64,000 bases of DNA from Hymenobacter perfusus (GCF_003944765.1 NZ_RWIU01000003.1:372001-436000); one strand, 5' to 3'; counted from the stretch's first letter, positions 8,117 to 15,859 are shown. Notes: generated by a model not told the origin, from the letters alone. Made by a program: numbers and translations.

Positions 8117-9154
8117 GTGCCCGTTTCTGCTGCTTCTTTTCCGGTCCGTTTTGTTATTTGTGGAGTGGGCCACATCGGCCGCCGCCACGCCGCGCTGGTA
8201 GCCCAGCACCCGGAGGCGCAGCTGGTGGCCCTGGTAGATAACCGGCCCGAGCTGGCCGCCGAGCTGGCCCGGGAGTTTCCGGCGGTGCCGTTTTACGCTT
8301 CTCTCGATGACTACCTCGCCCACGGCCCCGCCGCCGAGGTGCTGACGGTGGCCACGCCCAACGGTCTGCACGCGGCCCAGGCCCAGCAGGGGCTCCGGGC
8401 GGGTTTGCACGTCGTTATTGAAAAGCCCATGGCCTTGCGCACCGCCGATGCGCAGGCGGTAGTGGAGGTGGCCCGGCAGACCGGCCGGTTGGTGTTCGGG
8501 GTGATGCAGAACCGCTACTCGCCCCCGGCCGCCTGGCTCAAGCAGATAGTGGATGAGGGCCGGTTGGGGCAGGTGCATCTGGTGCAGCTCAACTGCTTCT
8601 GGAACCGCGACGAGCGGTACTACACGCCCGGCAGCTGGCACGGTACCCACACCCTCGACGGCGGCACGCTCTTCACCCAGTTCAGCCATTTCGTGGATTT
8701 GCTGTACTGGGTGTTCGGCGACATTGCCAACATCTCGGCCCGCTTCCGCGACTTCAACCACCAGCACCTCACCGAATTTGAGGACAGCGGCCTCGTTACG
8801 TTCGACCTGGTACGCGGCGGCAGCGGCACCCTGCAATACAGCACCGCCGTCTGGGACCAGAACCTGGAAAGCTCCCTCACCGTGGTGGCCGAGCACGGCA
8901 GCCTGCGCCTCGGCGGCCAATACATGGACAAAGTGGAATACTGCCACCTGCGCAATTATCAGCTGCCCGAACTCGCGCCCACCAACCCCGCCAACCAGTA
9001 CGGCACCTACCAGGGCTCCGCCGCCAACCACGTCCACGTCATCGATAACGTGGTGGACACTCTCCACCAGCGCGGCCAAGCCACCACCAATGCCCTGGAA
9101 GGCCTGAAAGTGGTGGAGATGATTGAGCGGATTTATGCGCTTCAGACTTTCTAA
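8117..9154 (+). CDS. Gfo/Idh/MocA-family NAD(P)-dependent oxidoreductase
   Basis: A 345-residue (from GTG 8117) dehydrogenase; a TTG at 8087 would add ten residues. VRFVICGVGHIGRRHAAL is the Rossmann dinucleotide motif, VVIEKPMALRTADAQ carries the EKP motif of the family, and NRDERYYTPGSWHGTHTLDG plus FSHFVDLLYWVFG form the substrate-side beta-sheet domain. The wording of this second part resembles sugar-nucleotide 3-dehydrogenases such as WbpB, so a nucleotide-sugar substrate is plausible, but this is an inference. It overlaps the convergent NTF2-like gene by four bases. Confidence 0.88.
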   Translation: MPVSAASFPVRFVICGVGHIGRRHAALVAQHPEAQLVALVDNRPELAAELAREFPAVPFYASLDDYLAHGPAAEVLTVATPNGLHAAQAQQGLRAGLHVVIEKPMALRTADAQAVVEVARQTGRLVFGVMQNRYSPPAAWLKQIVDEGRLGQVHLVQLNCFWNRDERYYTPGSWHGTHTLDGGTLFTQFSHFVDLLYWVFGDIANISARFRDFNHQHLTEFEDSGLVTFDLVRGGSGTLQYSTAVWDQNLESSLTVVAEHGSLRLGGQYMDKVEYCHLRNYQLPELAPTNPANQYGTYQGSAANHVHVIDNVVDTLHQRGQATTNALEGLKVVEMIERIYALQTF

Positions 9155-9567
9155 GGGATAACCGTCGCCCGGCGGATCAGTCCGTTTTCTACCTCGTAAA
9201 TAACCACGGCTTCCAGTACTTTCCCATTCGGTAGCCCCGTTATCCGCTCGTGGTCGAGAATCCGGTTGCCCAGCACCGTGCGGTGCACCAGCTCACAGTG
9301 CAATGCAGGAGTGGCGCTGAACATGCGTCCGTATACTTCCTGTAGCTTGGTCCGGCCCGTAAGCTGCACCTTGGCTGGAAACTGCAGCACCTCTGCGTTT
9401 TCGGCGTAAGTGGCTGCGAAACGCGTAACATCGTGGGCGTTGTAGGCTTCGAGCTGGCGCTGCACCAGCTGCGTTGGTGTTTCGGGAGCAGGCGTGGCAG
9501 CGGGCGTTTGGGCCTGCGCGGTGTAGCCCATAACGGTTAGTGAGGTGAGGAGTAACAGCTTCTTCAT
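9151..9567 (-). CDS. Exported SnoaL/NTF2-like protein
   Basis: A 138-residue protein with signal peptide MKKLLLLTSLTVMGYTAQAQ. The mature part (VQRQLEAYNAHDVTRFAATYAENAEVLQF) is the first helix pair and strand of the SnoaL-like NTF2 fold, ending in the strands VVIYEVENGLIRRATVI. Proteins like this are small periplasmic or secreted binding or isomerase folds with no fixed function. The start at 9567 is chosen from the signal peptide; the longer ORF to 9807 runs into the divergent EcsC-like gene. Confidence 0.8.
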   Translation of the reverse strand: MKKLLLLTSLTVMGYTAQAQTPAATPAPETPTQLVQRQLEAYNAHDVTRFAATYAENAEVLQFPAKVQLTGRTKLQEVYGRMFSATPALHCELVHRTVLGNRILDHERITGLPNGKVLEAVVIYEVENGLIRRATVIP

Positions 9568-9646
9568 ATTTTTCAAACCAGAGGGACGTAAAGCGGTAGA
9601 AGGCGTTTTGCGCCGTGCGGATATTTGCCAGGGAAAGATAGTTTTT

Positions 9647-10387
9647 ATGACCAACACCTCCGACCAACAAGCCCTGACCGAGCTGCGCGACTGGCAGCGC
9701 CGGATGCAGCAGAAGCCTACGCTGCTGAACCGCGTCACGCGACGGGTGCAGGCGCGGCTGAATGCGTTGCTGCCCGAGAAAGTGCACGTGGCCATTACCA
9801 CGGCCATTCAGAAAATGGTGCAGGGCGTACTGTTCGGCTCCACGCACAGTACTCAGCGGCCGGTTTCGGAGGGCACGCTGCACGAGCGGGAAGAAAGAGT
9901 GCGGGCCCGCATCCGGGCGTACCGCAACACGGCGGCCCTGGAAGGCGGCGTGACCGGGGCCGGCGGCTTCCTGCTGGGCCTTGCCGATTTTCCGCTGCTG
10001 CTGGGCATCAAGCTCAAACTGCTGTTTGATATTGCCGCCCTCTACGGCCACGATGTACGCAGCTTTCCGGAGCGGCTTTACCTGTTGCACATCTTCCAGC
10101 TGGCCTTCAGCAGCCAGCACACCCGCCGCGAAACCTACCACCAGCTCGCCGACTGGCCCACCACTGCCACCACCGTCACGGCAGAAACCTTCGACTGGCG
10201 CACCTTCCAGCAGGAGTACCGCGACTACATTGATCTGGCCAAGCTGGCCCAGCTGGTGCCGGTTATCGGGGCGGCGGTGGGGGCCGTAGCCAACTACCGC
10301 CTGCTGGCCCAACTCGGCGAAACGGCCATTATGTGCTACCGTCTGCGGTGGTTTGCTGAAAACCCGCCGCTTCCTGAACCACAGTAG
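9647..10387 (+). CDS. EcsC-family protein
   Basis: A 246-residue protein with the features of the EcsC family: an N-terminal helical part with RRVQARLNALLPEKVHVAITTAI, a Gly-rich hydrophobic segment GGVTGAGGFLLGLADFPLLLGIKLKLLF near the middle, and a second one near the end (LVPVIGAAVGAVANYRLL). Such proteins are membrane-associated and poorly understood; the Bacillus namesake is encoded with an ABC transporter. The ATG at 9647 is used because sequence upstream looks non-coding. It ends at a strong terminator. Confidence 0.8.
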   Translation: MTNTSDQQALTELRDWQRRMQQKPTLLNRVTRRVQARLNALLPEKVHVAITTAIQKMVQGVLFGSTHSTQRPVSEGTLHEREERVRARIRAYRNTAALEGGVTGAGGFLLGLADFPLLLGIKLKLLFDIAALYGHDVRSFPERLYLLHIFQLAFSSQHTRRETYHQLADWPTTATTVTAETFDWRTFQQEYRDYIDLAKLAQLVPVIGAAVGAVANYRLLAQLGETAIMCYRLRWFAENPPLPEPQ

Positions 10388-10402
10388 CCATAAATCAGCA
10401 CT

Positions 10403-10436
10403 AAAAAAGCCCCGACGAAGTTCGTCGGGGCTTTTT
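10403..10436. terminator. Bidirectional intrinsic terminator
   Basis: AAAAAAGCCCCGACGAA-GTTCGTCGGGGCTTTTT forms a strong hairpin with A and T tracts between the convergent EcsC-like and Spy-like genes. Confidence 0.92.
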
Positions 10437-10454
10437 GGTAAGTGGGAGAGATGC

Positions 10455-10919
10455 TTAGCTTTTGCTTTGTTTCATGCCCTGGCGCTGGTTTTTGTGCTTG
10501 GCCATTTTATCGGACCGCAGCTGCGCGTATTTGGCGTATTGGTCGGCGCTCAGGATTTGCTTGAGCTGGGCTTCATACTGCGCTTTTTCGGCCTTCATGG
10601 CCTCGTGGTGCTGCTTTTTATCGGCGGCGGTGGCAGTGCCGGCCTGGGCCTTGTGGGCCTGCATCTGGCGGGCGCGGTCGAGGTGGAGCTGGCGAACCTG
10701 GGCGGTTTGGGCAGATGACAGACCGAGCTGCTTGGTGAGGGCCTGGGCGGCGTGGTCGGCACGCTGCTCGGGCGTTTTAGCGGCTTTATCGCCGTGCATT
10801 TTTCCGCCTTTCGTGTGCTGGCCGTGGGCGGCTTTCACGGGCGTGGTCTGAGTCGTCTGGGCCGAGGCGGCAGCGGCAGAAAGGGAAAAGGCGGCGAGGA
10901 GAACGAGGAGCTTTTTCAT
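10455..10919 (-). CDS. Exported Spy/CpxP-like helical protein
   Basis: A 154-residue protein with signal peptide MKKLLVLLAAFSLSAAAASAQ. The mature part is rich in Lys, Gln, His and Ala and predicted to be helical; TKQLGLSSAQTAQVRQLHLDR and LKQILSADQYAKYAQL resemble the LTxxQ helical hairpins of Spy/CpxP periplasmic chaperones. A role in envelope stress is plausible by family resemblance only. Many histidines and lysines could bind metals, which is unproven. Confidence 0.75.
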   Translation of the reverse strand: MKKLLVLLAAFSLSAAAASAQTTQTTPVKAAHGQHTKGGKMHGDKAAKTPEQRADHAAQALTKQLGLSSAQTAQVRQLHLDRARQMQAHKAQAGTATAADKKQHHEAMKAEKAQYEAQLKQILSADQYAKYAQLRSDKMAKHKNQRQGMKQSKS

Positions 10920-11207
10920 GTTGCTATGTCAGTGAGTTGTTGTAAGCTCGGTGAAAGCCGCCGGGTGTTGCGGGGCGGTTGCAAGGGTATTTGCAAGACC
11001 GGTGCCAGTTTTGGCATTGAAGGACCAAAACTGGCCTTCGGAAAAATTTAAATTTTTCGATTAAACCTTCGTTTACGGCCTGCGTCGTGGGATTTTAAAG
11101 AGTGAAGTAGCGCCGGGCGCGTCCAGGCAAGGGCCTCGAAAAACGCGCCAACTGTCTGCCTTCAGCCGGACTTGAAAACGAATCCGCGCGGTTACGGCCG
11201 CGCCCGG
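10920..11207. other. Intergenic region with hairpin and AT palindrome
   Basis: No ORF here looks real. It holds an 11-bp perfect stem (GCCAGTTTTGG at 11004-11014 with 11025-11035) and, a few bases on, an 18-bp perfect AT-rich palindrome GAAAAATTTAAATTTTTC at 11041-11058. Both lie upstream of the SAM riboswitch promoter and could be operator-like. Confidence 0.5.
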
Positions 11208-11238
11208 TTGCGGGGGCAGCAATCCGGCTTTACCTTTG
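11208..11238 (+). promoter_or_regulatory. Promoter of the SAM riboswitch-permease unit
   Basis: TTG at 11208-11210 and TACCTTTG at 11231-11238 are separated by 20 bases, the Bacteroidota -33/-7 layout. The second SAM riboswitch in the window has the same TACCTTTG box with a TTG 21 bases upstream. Confidence 0.75.
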
Positions 11239-11265
11239 CCCCATCAATTCTTTCTAGCCAAAGGA

Positions 11266-11364
11266 TTGTTTTTATACAGAGGCGCTGAGAGACAGGCTCG
11301 ATGAAGCGTCGGCAACCACCCGCAAGCTGCGGAACGGTGCCAATTCCTGACCATATAAAAACAA
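11266..11364 (+). ncRNA. SAM-I (S-box) riboswitch upstream of an amino-acid permease
   Basis: The S-box core is clear: GAGAGACAGGCTCGATGAAGC, then CGGCAACC and GGTGCCAATTCC in order. Helix P1 is TTGTTTTTATA (11266-11276) paired with TATAAAAACAA (11354-11364), a perfect 11-bp match. A conserved hairpin AATTCTTT/AAAGGATT sits just in front. S-adenosylmethionine binding to this aptamer normally turns off methionine and sulfur genes. The next long gene is the permease at 11657, with the Cys-rich leader ORF between. Confidence 0.9.
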
Positions 11365-11370
11365 GTTGCC

Positions 11371-11475
11371 GTGCGCTTCCTGCCCTGCTTACCAGCCCGT
11401 GTTACCGTTTCTGCCGCCGCTTTGTGCTCGTTGGGCACGGCCGCGGCCTGTTGTAGCCCGGGTTGTTGTAGCTAA
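11371..11475 (+). CDS. Cys-rich 34-residue leader peptide (Cys-Cys x3 Cys-Cys end)
   Basis: A short GTG-started ORF beginning six bases after riboswitch P1. The peptide starts MRFLPCLPARVTVSAA and ends AAACCSPGCCS. Its tandem cysteines are all TGT codons although the region is GC-rich and the two single cysteines use TGC. The second SAM riboswitch in this window is followed, after nearly the same bases (ATATAAAAACAA then GCCGTG), by a 32-residue ORF with the same pattern, which is strong internal evidence that both are translated. It may act as a cysteine-sensing attenuator; a stable Cys-rich peptide product is the alternative. Confidence 0.7.
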   Translation: MRFLPCLPARVTVSAAALCSLGTAAACCSPGCCS

Positions 11476-11501
11476 CCGGTAACCGCCCGGAGTGAGCCCG
11501 T

Positions 11502-11524
11502 CCGGGCCGCCCGGCCATTTTTTT
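11502..11524 (+). terminator. Candidate attenuator terminator between leader ORF and permease
   Basis: CCGGG-CCG-CCCGG followed by CCATTTTTTT forms a short GC-only stem with a seven-base T tract. It lies 27 bases after the leader ORF stop and before the permease start, where an attenuator would act. Confidence 0.5.
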
Positions 11525-11656
11525 GCTTTTGCCATTTGGTAGCCTCGTCGGCTGCCGGGCCTGTTGCCGCGTCGGGCCCGATGGGTTTCCGACGGGTTCA
11601 TCTGTTTGCTTCCCTCTTTTTACGATTTGCCGGGCTGGGGTCCGGCGTACCTTTTT

Positions 11657-13108
11657 ATGCTCAGAAAATCACTGGAACTGCTGCGGCAGGAGGCGGCCGA
11701 AACCGGCGCCGGAACGCTCAAACGAAGTCTGAACGGCTTCAATCTCATCACCATCGGCATCGGCGTAATTATCGGGGCGGGTTTGTTCTCGCTCACCGGC
11801 ATTGCCGCCGCCAACAACGCCGGCCCGGCCGTTACGCTTTCGTTTGTGGTGGCGGCGGTGGGCTGTGCCTTTTCGGCGCTGTGCTACGCCGAGTTTGCCT
11901 CCATGGTGCCCGTGGCCGGCTCGGCCTACACCTACGCCTACGCCACTATGGGCGAGCTTTTCGCCTGGATTATCGGCTGGGACTTGGTGCTGGAATACTC
12001 GGTGGGTGCCGCCACGGTGGCCATCAGCTGGTCGCAGTACCTGCTCAAGTTCCTGAGTAAATACGGCATCATCGTGCCGCCGCAGTTGGTGATGTCGCCG
12101 TTTGAAACGGCCACGCTGGCCGATGGCAGCGTGGTGCACGGCTTCGTGAATGTACCGGCCATGCTCATCGTGCTGGCCATCACCATGATTATCATTCGCG
12201 GTACGTCGGGCTCGGCGTGGTTTAACGCGCTGGTCGTCACGCTGAAAGTGGCCGTGGTGCTGGTGTTCATTGCCCTGGGCTGGCAGTACATCGACCCGGC
12301 TAACTATCATCCCTACATCCCCACTAATACCGGCACCTTCGGCGAGTTTGGGTGGAGCGGTATTCTGCGCGGAGCGGGCGTGGTGTTCTTCGTGTTTATC
12401 GGGTTTGATATTGTGGCCACCATGGCCCAGGAAACCAAGAACCCGCAGCGCAACATGCCCATCGGTATCATCGGCTCTTTGCTGATCTGCACCGTGCTGT
12501 TCGTGCTGTTCGGGCACGTGATGACCGGGCTGGCCAACTATACCGAGTTCAAAAACAGTGCCGCGCCGGTAGCCATTGCCATCGAAAAAACGCCCTACGC
12601 CTGGCTGTCGTCGGCCGTGATTCTGGCCATCATCATCGGCTACACTTCCGTGATTCTGGTGGATTTGCTGGGCCAGAGCCGGGTGTTTTTCAGCATGGCC
12701 AAGGATGGCCTGCTGCCCCCGGTTTTCGCCCGGATTCACGAGCGGTTCCGCACGCCGCTGCAGTCGAACCTGCTGCTGGGGCTGTTCATTGCGCTGTTTG
12801 CGGGCTTCGTACCGATTTCGGTGGTGGGCGAGATGACGAGCATCGGCACGCTGCTGGCCTTCGTGATGGTGTGCGTGGGCATCCTGATTATGCGCAAGCG
12901 GGAGCCGGATGCGCCGCGCGGTTTTCGCACGCCCTGGGTGCCGCTGGTGCCCATCCTCGGCATCCTGACCTGCGTGGTGATGATGCTGGCCCTTCCCTGG
13001 GAAACGTGGCTGCGGCTGGCCGTGTGGCTGGCCATCGGCCTGGCCATCTACTTCGGCTACGGCCGCAAGCACAGCAAGCTGGGGAATCAAGTAAAAATTG
13101 AGAGTTGA
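11657..13108 (+). CDS. APC-superfamily amino-acid permease
   Basis: A 483-residue integral membrane protein. After a soluble start (MLRKSLELLRQEAAETGAG, LKRSLNGFNL) come the APC motifs ITIGIGVIIGAGLFSLTG, with the substrate-contacting GAG, and about twelve hydrophobic segments. The family look is that of YfnA/CAT-type cationic or neutral amino-acid transporters. The long ORF begins at 11564, but the ATG at 11657 gives the normal family start. Because a SAM-I riboswitch and a Cys-rich leader precede it, the likely substrate is methionine or another sulfur amino acid, or a precursor; this is inferred from regulation only. Confidence 0.9.
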   Translation: MLRKSLELLRQEAAETGAGTLKRSLNGFNLITIGIGVIIGAGLFSLTGIAAANNAGPAVTLSFVVAAVGCAFSALCYAEFASMVPVAGSAYTYAYATMGELFAWIIGWDLVLEYSVGAATVAISWSQYLLKFLSKYGIIVPPQLVMSPFETATLADGSVVHGFVNVPAMLIVLAITMIIIRGTSGSAWFNALVVTLKVAVVLVFIALGWQYIDPANYHPYIPTNTGTFGEFGWSGILRGAGVVFFVFIGFDIVATMAQETKNPQRNMPIGIIGSLLICTVLFVLFGHVMTGLANYTEFKNSAAPVAIAIEKTPYAWLSSAVILAIIIGYTSVILVDLLGQSRVFFSMAKDGLLPPVFARIHERFRTPLQSNLLLGLFIALFAGFVPISVVGEMTSIGTLLAFVMVCVGILIMRKREPDAPRGFRTPWVPLVPILGILTCVVMMLALPWETWLRLAVWLAIGLAIYFGYGRKHSKLGNQVKIES

Positions 13109-13236
13109 GAATTAAGAAGTAAAAGTCGGGCGTGTGGCCCACTGTAGCAGCCGGGGCCGGGAGGTTCCGGCTGTTTGCGTTGCGGGGGGGGCCAGGAAAA
13201 CCTGGTCGGTGCCGGGTTTTTTCGTATACCCCAGTC

Positions 13237-13995
13237 ATGTCTAATCGTCGCACGTTTCTTTCCTCACTCGCGCTGGCTGCCACGGCGGCGGCGCTGCCTT
13301 CCTCGCTTATGGCCACTCCCCTTGCTGCCCGCCCCAAATTGCTGCTGTTCGACGTCAACGAAACCCTGCTGGATCTGAGCAAGCTCCAGACGGTCATCAA
13401 CCAGGAGTTCAAGTCAGAATTCGCCTTCAAGCAGTGGTTTTCGTTGTTGCTGCAATACTCGTTGGTGGACACCACCACGGCCGCTTACCATGATTTTGGG
13501 CAGATTGGGGCCGCCGCCCTCGATATGCTGGCGCAGTCACTGGGCCAGTCTGCCCGTCCCGAGGCGCGCAAAAAGGAGATGCTAGCCCTCATCACCGAGC
13601 TGCCGCCGCACCCCGACGTGGTGCCGGCCCTCACGCGGCTGCAGAAAGCCGGGTTTCGGATGGCTACGCTCACCAATTCCTCGGGCCCGGCCGTGCAGAA
13701 GCAGATAGCCTACGCCGGCCTTGGCAGCTTCTTCGAGCAGCTGCTGAGCGTGGATGCCGTGCAGCGCTACAAGCCCCACCCCGATACCTACCGCATGGCC
13801 TGCCAGAAGCTGCAAACCGCCCCCGCCGATACGCTGCTGATTGCGGCCCACGGCTGGGATACGGCCGGTGCCGTGCGAGCCGGCCTGCAGGCGGCTTTTG
13901 TGGCGCGCTCCGGTCAGGCCCTATACCCGCTAGCCGCTGCCCCCGTCTACACTGGCCCCACCATCACCGATATTGCTCGGCAGCTGGGTGCGTAA
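13237..13995 (+). CDS. Haloacid dehalogenase type II-like HAD hydrolase with twin-arginine-like signal
   Basis: A 252-residue HAD protein. The catalytic motif I is LLLFDVNETLLDLS, with the nucleophile aspartate in the type II haloacid dehalogenase form DVNETL; motif II is MATLTNSSGP and motif III lies around RYKPHPDTYRMA, ending with AAHGWDTAGAVRAG. The first residues MSNRRTFLSSLALAATAAALP look like a Tat signal (NRRTFL then a mild hydrophobic stretch), unusual for this otherwise cytosolic family. It may dehalogenate 2-haloacids or hydrolyse phosphate in the periplasm. The longer ORF from 13132 is judged non-coding upstream. Confidence 0.85.
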   Translation: MSNRRTFLSSLALAATAAALPSSLMATPLAARPKLLLFDVNETLLDLSKLQTVINQEFKSEFAFKQWFSLLLQYSLVDTTTAAYHDFGQIGAAALDMLAQSLGQSARPEARKKEMLALITELPPHPDVVPALTRLQKAGFRMATLTNSSGPAVQKQIAYAGLGSFFEQLLSVDAVQRYKPHPDTYRMACQKLQTAPADTLLIAAHGWDTAGAVRAGLQAAFVARSGQALYPLAAAPVYTGPTITDIARQLGA

Positions 13996-14093
13996 AATAT
14001 CATAGAAACTGCCAGTCAGGACGTGTGGGCTATACCTTATGGGCCGATGCTGGAAAGATATGGTCAGGTTAGATTGGCTGGCACGTGAAAACG

Positions 14094-14131
14094 AAAACTG
14101 CCCCACCAGTATGTTCCGGTGGGGCAGTTTT
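14094..14131. terminator. Bidirectional intrinsic terminator
   Basis: GAAAACTGCCCCACC and GGTGGGGCAGTTTT form a 12-14 bp stem around a ten-base loop, between the convergent HAD gene and the siroheme synthase-TSUP gene. Confidence 0.9.
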
Positions 14132-14158
14132 GCGTTAAATTACAAGCTAAAGCGTGTG

Positions 14159-15673
14159 CTACATAAACACCTTGCGCAGCGCCCACAGGCTCCACACAAT
14201 CACCATCAGGCCCACGCCCACGAACATCCAGCGCACGGGCAGGCGGCCGGCTAGGCGGGCGGCCAGCGGCGCGGCGGCCACGCCCCCGATGATGAGGCCC
14301 AGGATAATCTGCCAGTGCGAGATGCCCAGCGTGGCGAAGAACGTGACGGCGCTGGCAAACGTGACAAAGAACTCCGTGACGCTCACCGAGCCGATAACGT
14401 ACTGCGGCGTGCGGCCCCCGGCAATGAGCGTGCTAGTCACTAGCGGCCCCCAGCCGCCCCCGCCAAACGAATCTAGGAAGCCACCGGCCGCGGCCAGGAT
14501 GCCCAGCTTCTTGTGCTTTTTGCGCGGGCCGGGCTTGGCAAATGCTTTGGAAATGATGCGGATACCCAGCAGCAGCAGGTAAGCCGCCAGAAACGGCTTC
14601 ACGTAGCCGGCATACGTCTCCCCGAATTTCGACAGCAGGTAGGCCCCCGCAATGGCGCCCAGCACGCCCGGAATCAGCAGGGCTTTGAACAGGCGCTTGT
14701 TTACGTTGCCGAAGCGGTAGTGGTGGTAGCCCGAGGCGCCGCTGGCAAACATTTCGGCGGTGTGGATGCTGGCACTCACGGCCGCCGGGGCAATGTTCAG
14801 GCTCATCAGACTGATGGCTGTCACCACACCGTAGCCCATGCCCAGCAGCCCGTCAATGAGCTGCGCGCCGAAGCCGATGGCCACGAACAACCAGAACGTT
14901 TCGGCGTTGGAAGCCGCGTTCCAGACTTGCTCCAGGGTGAAGTAATAGCTCAGGATGTTGAACACCAGCATGGCCGCAAACGCCAGCAGCGCCCCGGTGG
15001 CAATTTTGCGCCACCGCGCCGCGGCTGGTGATTCGTAGGCTGGCCCGCCGGTCAGCTCGGCCGTCACGGCGTTCAGGGATTTTACTTTGTGGGCGAAGTC
15101 GCCGCCTACCTTCTCCCGAATTTGGGCCATGCGCTGGAGCACGTCGTGCAGCTCATCGGGGAGACTGTGAGTAAGCATTTCGCGCAGGCGCTTGGCAATG
15201 GTGGGCGACTTGCCGTTGGTGCTGATGGCAATTTTCAGGTCGCCCTTCTGCACGATGGAGCCCAGGTAGAAGTCGCAGGCGGCGGGTGTGTCGGCCACGT
15301 TGCAGAGCAGACGCTGACGGTTGGCATCGGCCTTGATCTGGAGGTTGAGGGCCTTGTCGTCGGTGGCCACAATCACCAGGTCGTGGCCGACCAGGGTGGT
15401 GGGGTCGTAGGGATGCTCGCGGAGCTGCACGGCGGGGTGGCGGGCGGCCAGTGCCCGCAACTCGGCCCCAAACCAGGTGGCCACTACCGTAATGGCCGCG
15501 TTGGGGCTGTTGGCCAGCATGGCCGAGAGCTTTTCATGGCCCACGGCCCCGCCGCCCACCAGCAGCACGTGCAGCTGCTCCAGCTTCAGAAACACCGGAA
15601 ACAGCCGGTTGCCATCGGGTACCGCCGGGGGCGGCTCAGGCTGGGGCAGGGCTTTGTTGGAGGAAAGGGACAT
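14159..15673 (-). CDS. Siroheme synthase (precorrin-2 dehydrogenase) fused to a TSUP permease
   Basis: A 504-residue fusion. Residues about 20-210 are the CysG N-terminal/Met8p-type domain: LFPVFLKLEQLHVLLVGGGAVG is the NAD-binding start and NVADTPAACDFYLGSIVQKGDLKIAISTNGKSP is the signature of precorrin-2 oxidase/ferrochelatase, which finishes siroheme. From about residue 235, eight or so membrane segments follow with the TSUP (TauE/SafE) features GFGAQLIDGLLGMGYG and FLDSFGGGGWGPLVTSTLI. TSUP proteins move sulfate, sulfite or organosulfonates. It is the last gene of the minus-strand cys cluster, so cofactor completion and sulfur-anion transport are joined in one chain. The start at 15673 follows the conserved part. 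Confidence 0.92.
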   Translation of the reverse strand: MSLSSNKALPQPEPPPAVPDGNRLFPVFLKLEQLHVLLVGGGAVGHEKLSAMLANSPNAAITVVATWFGAELRALAARHPAVQLREHPYDPTTLVGHDLVIVATDDKALNLQIKADANRQRLLCNVADTPAACDFYLGSIVQKGDLKIAISTNGKSPTIAKRLREMLTHSLPDELHDVLQRMAQIREKVGGDFAHKVKSLNAVTAELTGGPAYESPAAARWRKIATGALLAFAAMLVFNILSYYFTLEQVWNAASNAETFWLFVAIGFGAQLIDGLLGMGYGVVTAISLMSLNIAPAAVSASIHTAEMFASGASGYHHYRFGNVNKRLFKALLIPGVLGAIAGAYLLSKFGETYAGYVKPFLAAYLLLLGIRIISKAFAKPGPRKKHKKLGILAAAGGFLDSFGGGGWGPLVTSTLIAGGRTPQYVIGSVSVTEFFVTFASAVTFFATLGISHWQIILGLIIGGVAAAPLAARLAGRLPVRWMFVGVGLMVIVWSLWALRKVFM

Positions 15674-15730
15674 GGTTGGCGGTGTTGGTTGGGGTCGGAT
15701 GGAAGCAAGGTAGAACAGCACTAACAGAAC

Positions 15731-15859
15731 GTCATTCCGAGCGCAGCGGAGCGAAGTCGAGGAATCTCGCGTGCAATGGTAATCCTGTCGTTATGATTAC
15801 TCTGGCAAAGTCAGCACGCGAGATGCTTCGACTACGCCTCCGGCTTCGCTCAGCATGAC
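15731..15859. repeat. Dispersed inverted repeat between cysI and the siroheme/TSUP gene
   Basis: The left arm GTCATTCCGAGCGCAGCGGA and the right arm ending GGCTTCGCTCAGCATGAC are imperfectly complementary, with GCGTGC/GCACGC nearer the centre. It belongs to the GTCATnCTGAGC family seen at six places in the window. Confidence 0.8.

Noticed and set aside
11669..13090. 473-codon minus-strand ORF opposite the amino-acid permease
   Set aside because: The plus strand carries clear APC permease motifs; the reverse frame is His/Gln/Arg-rich with no domain.
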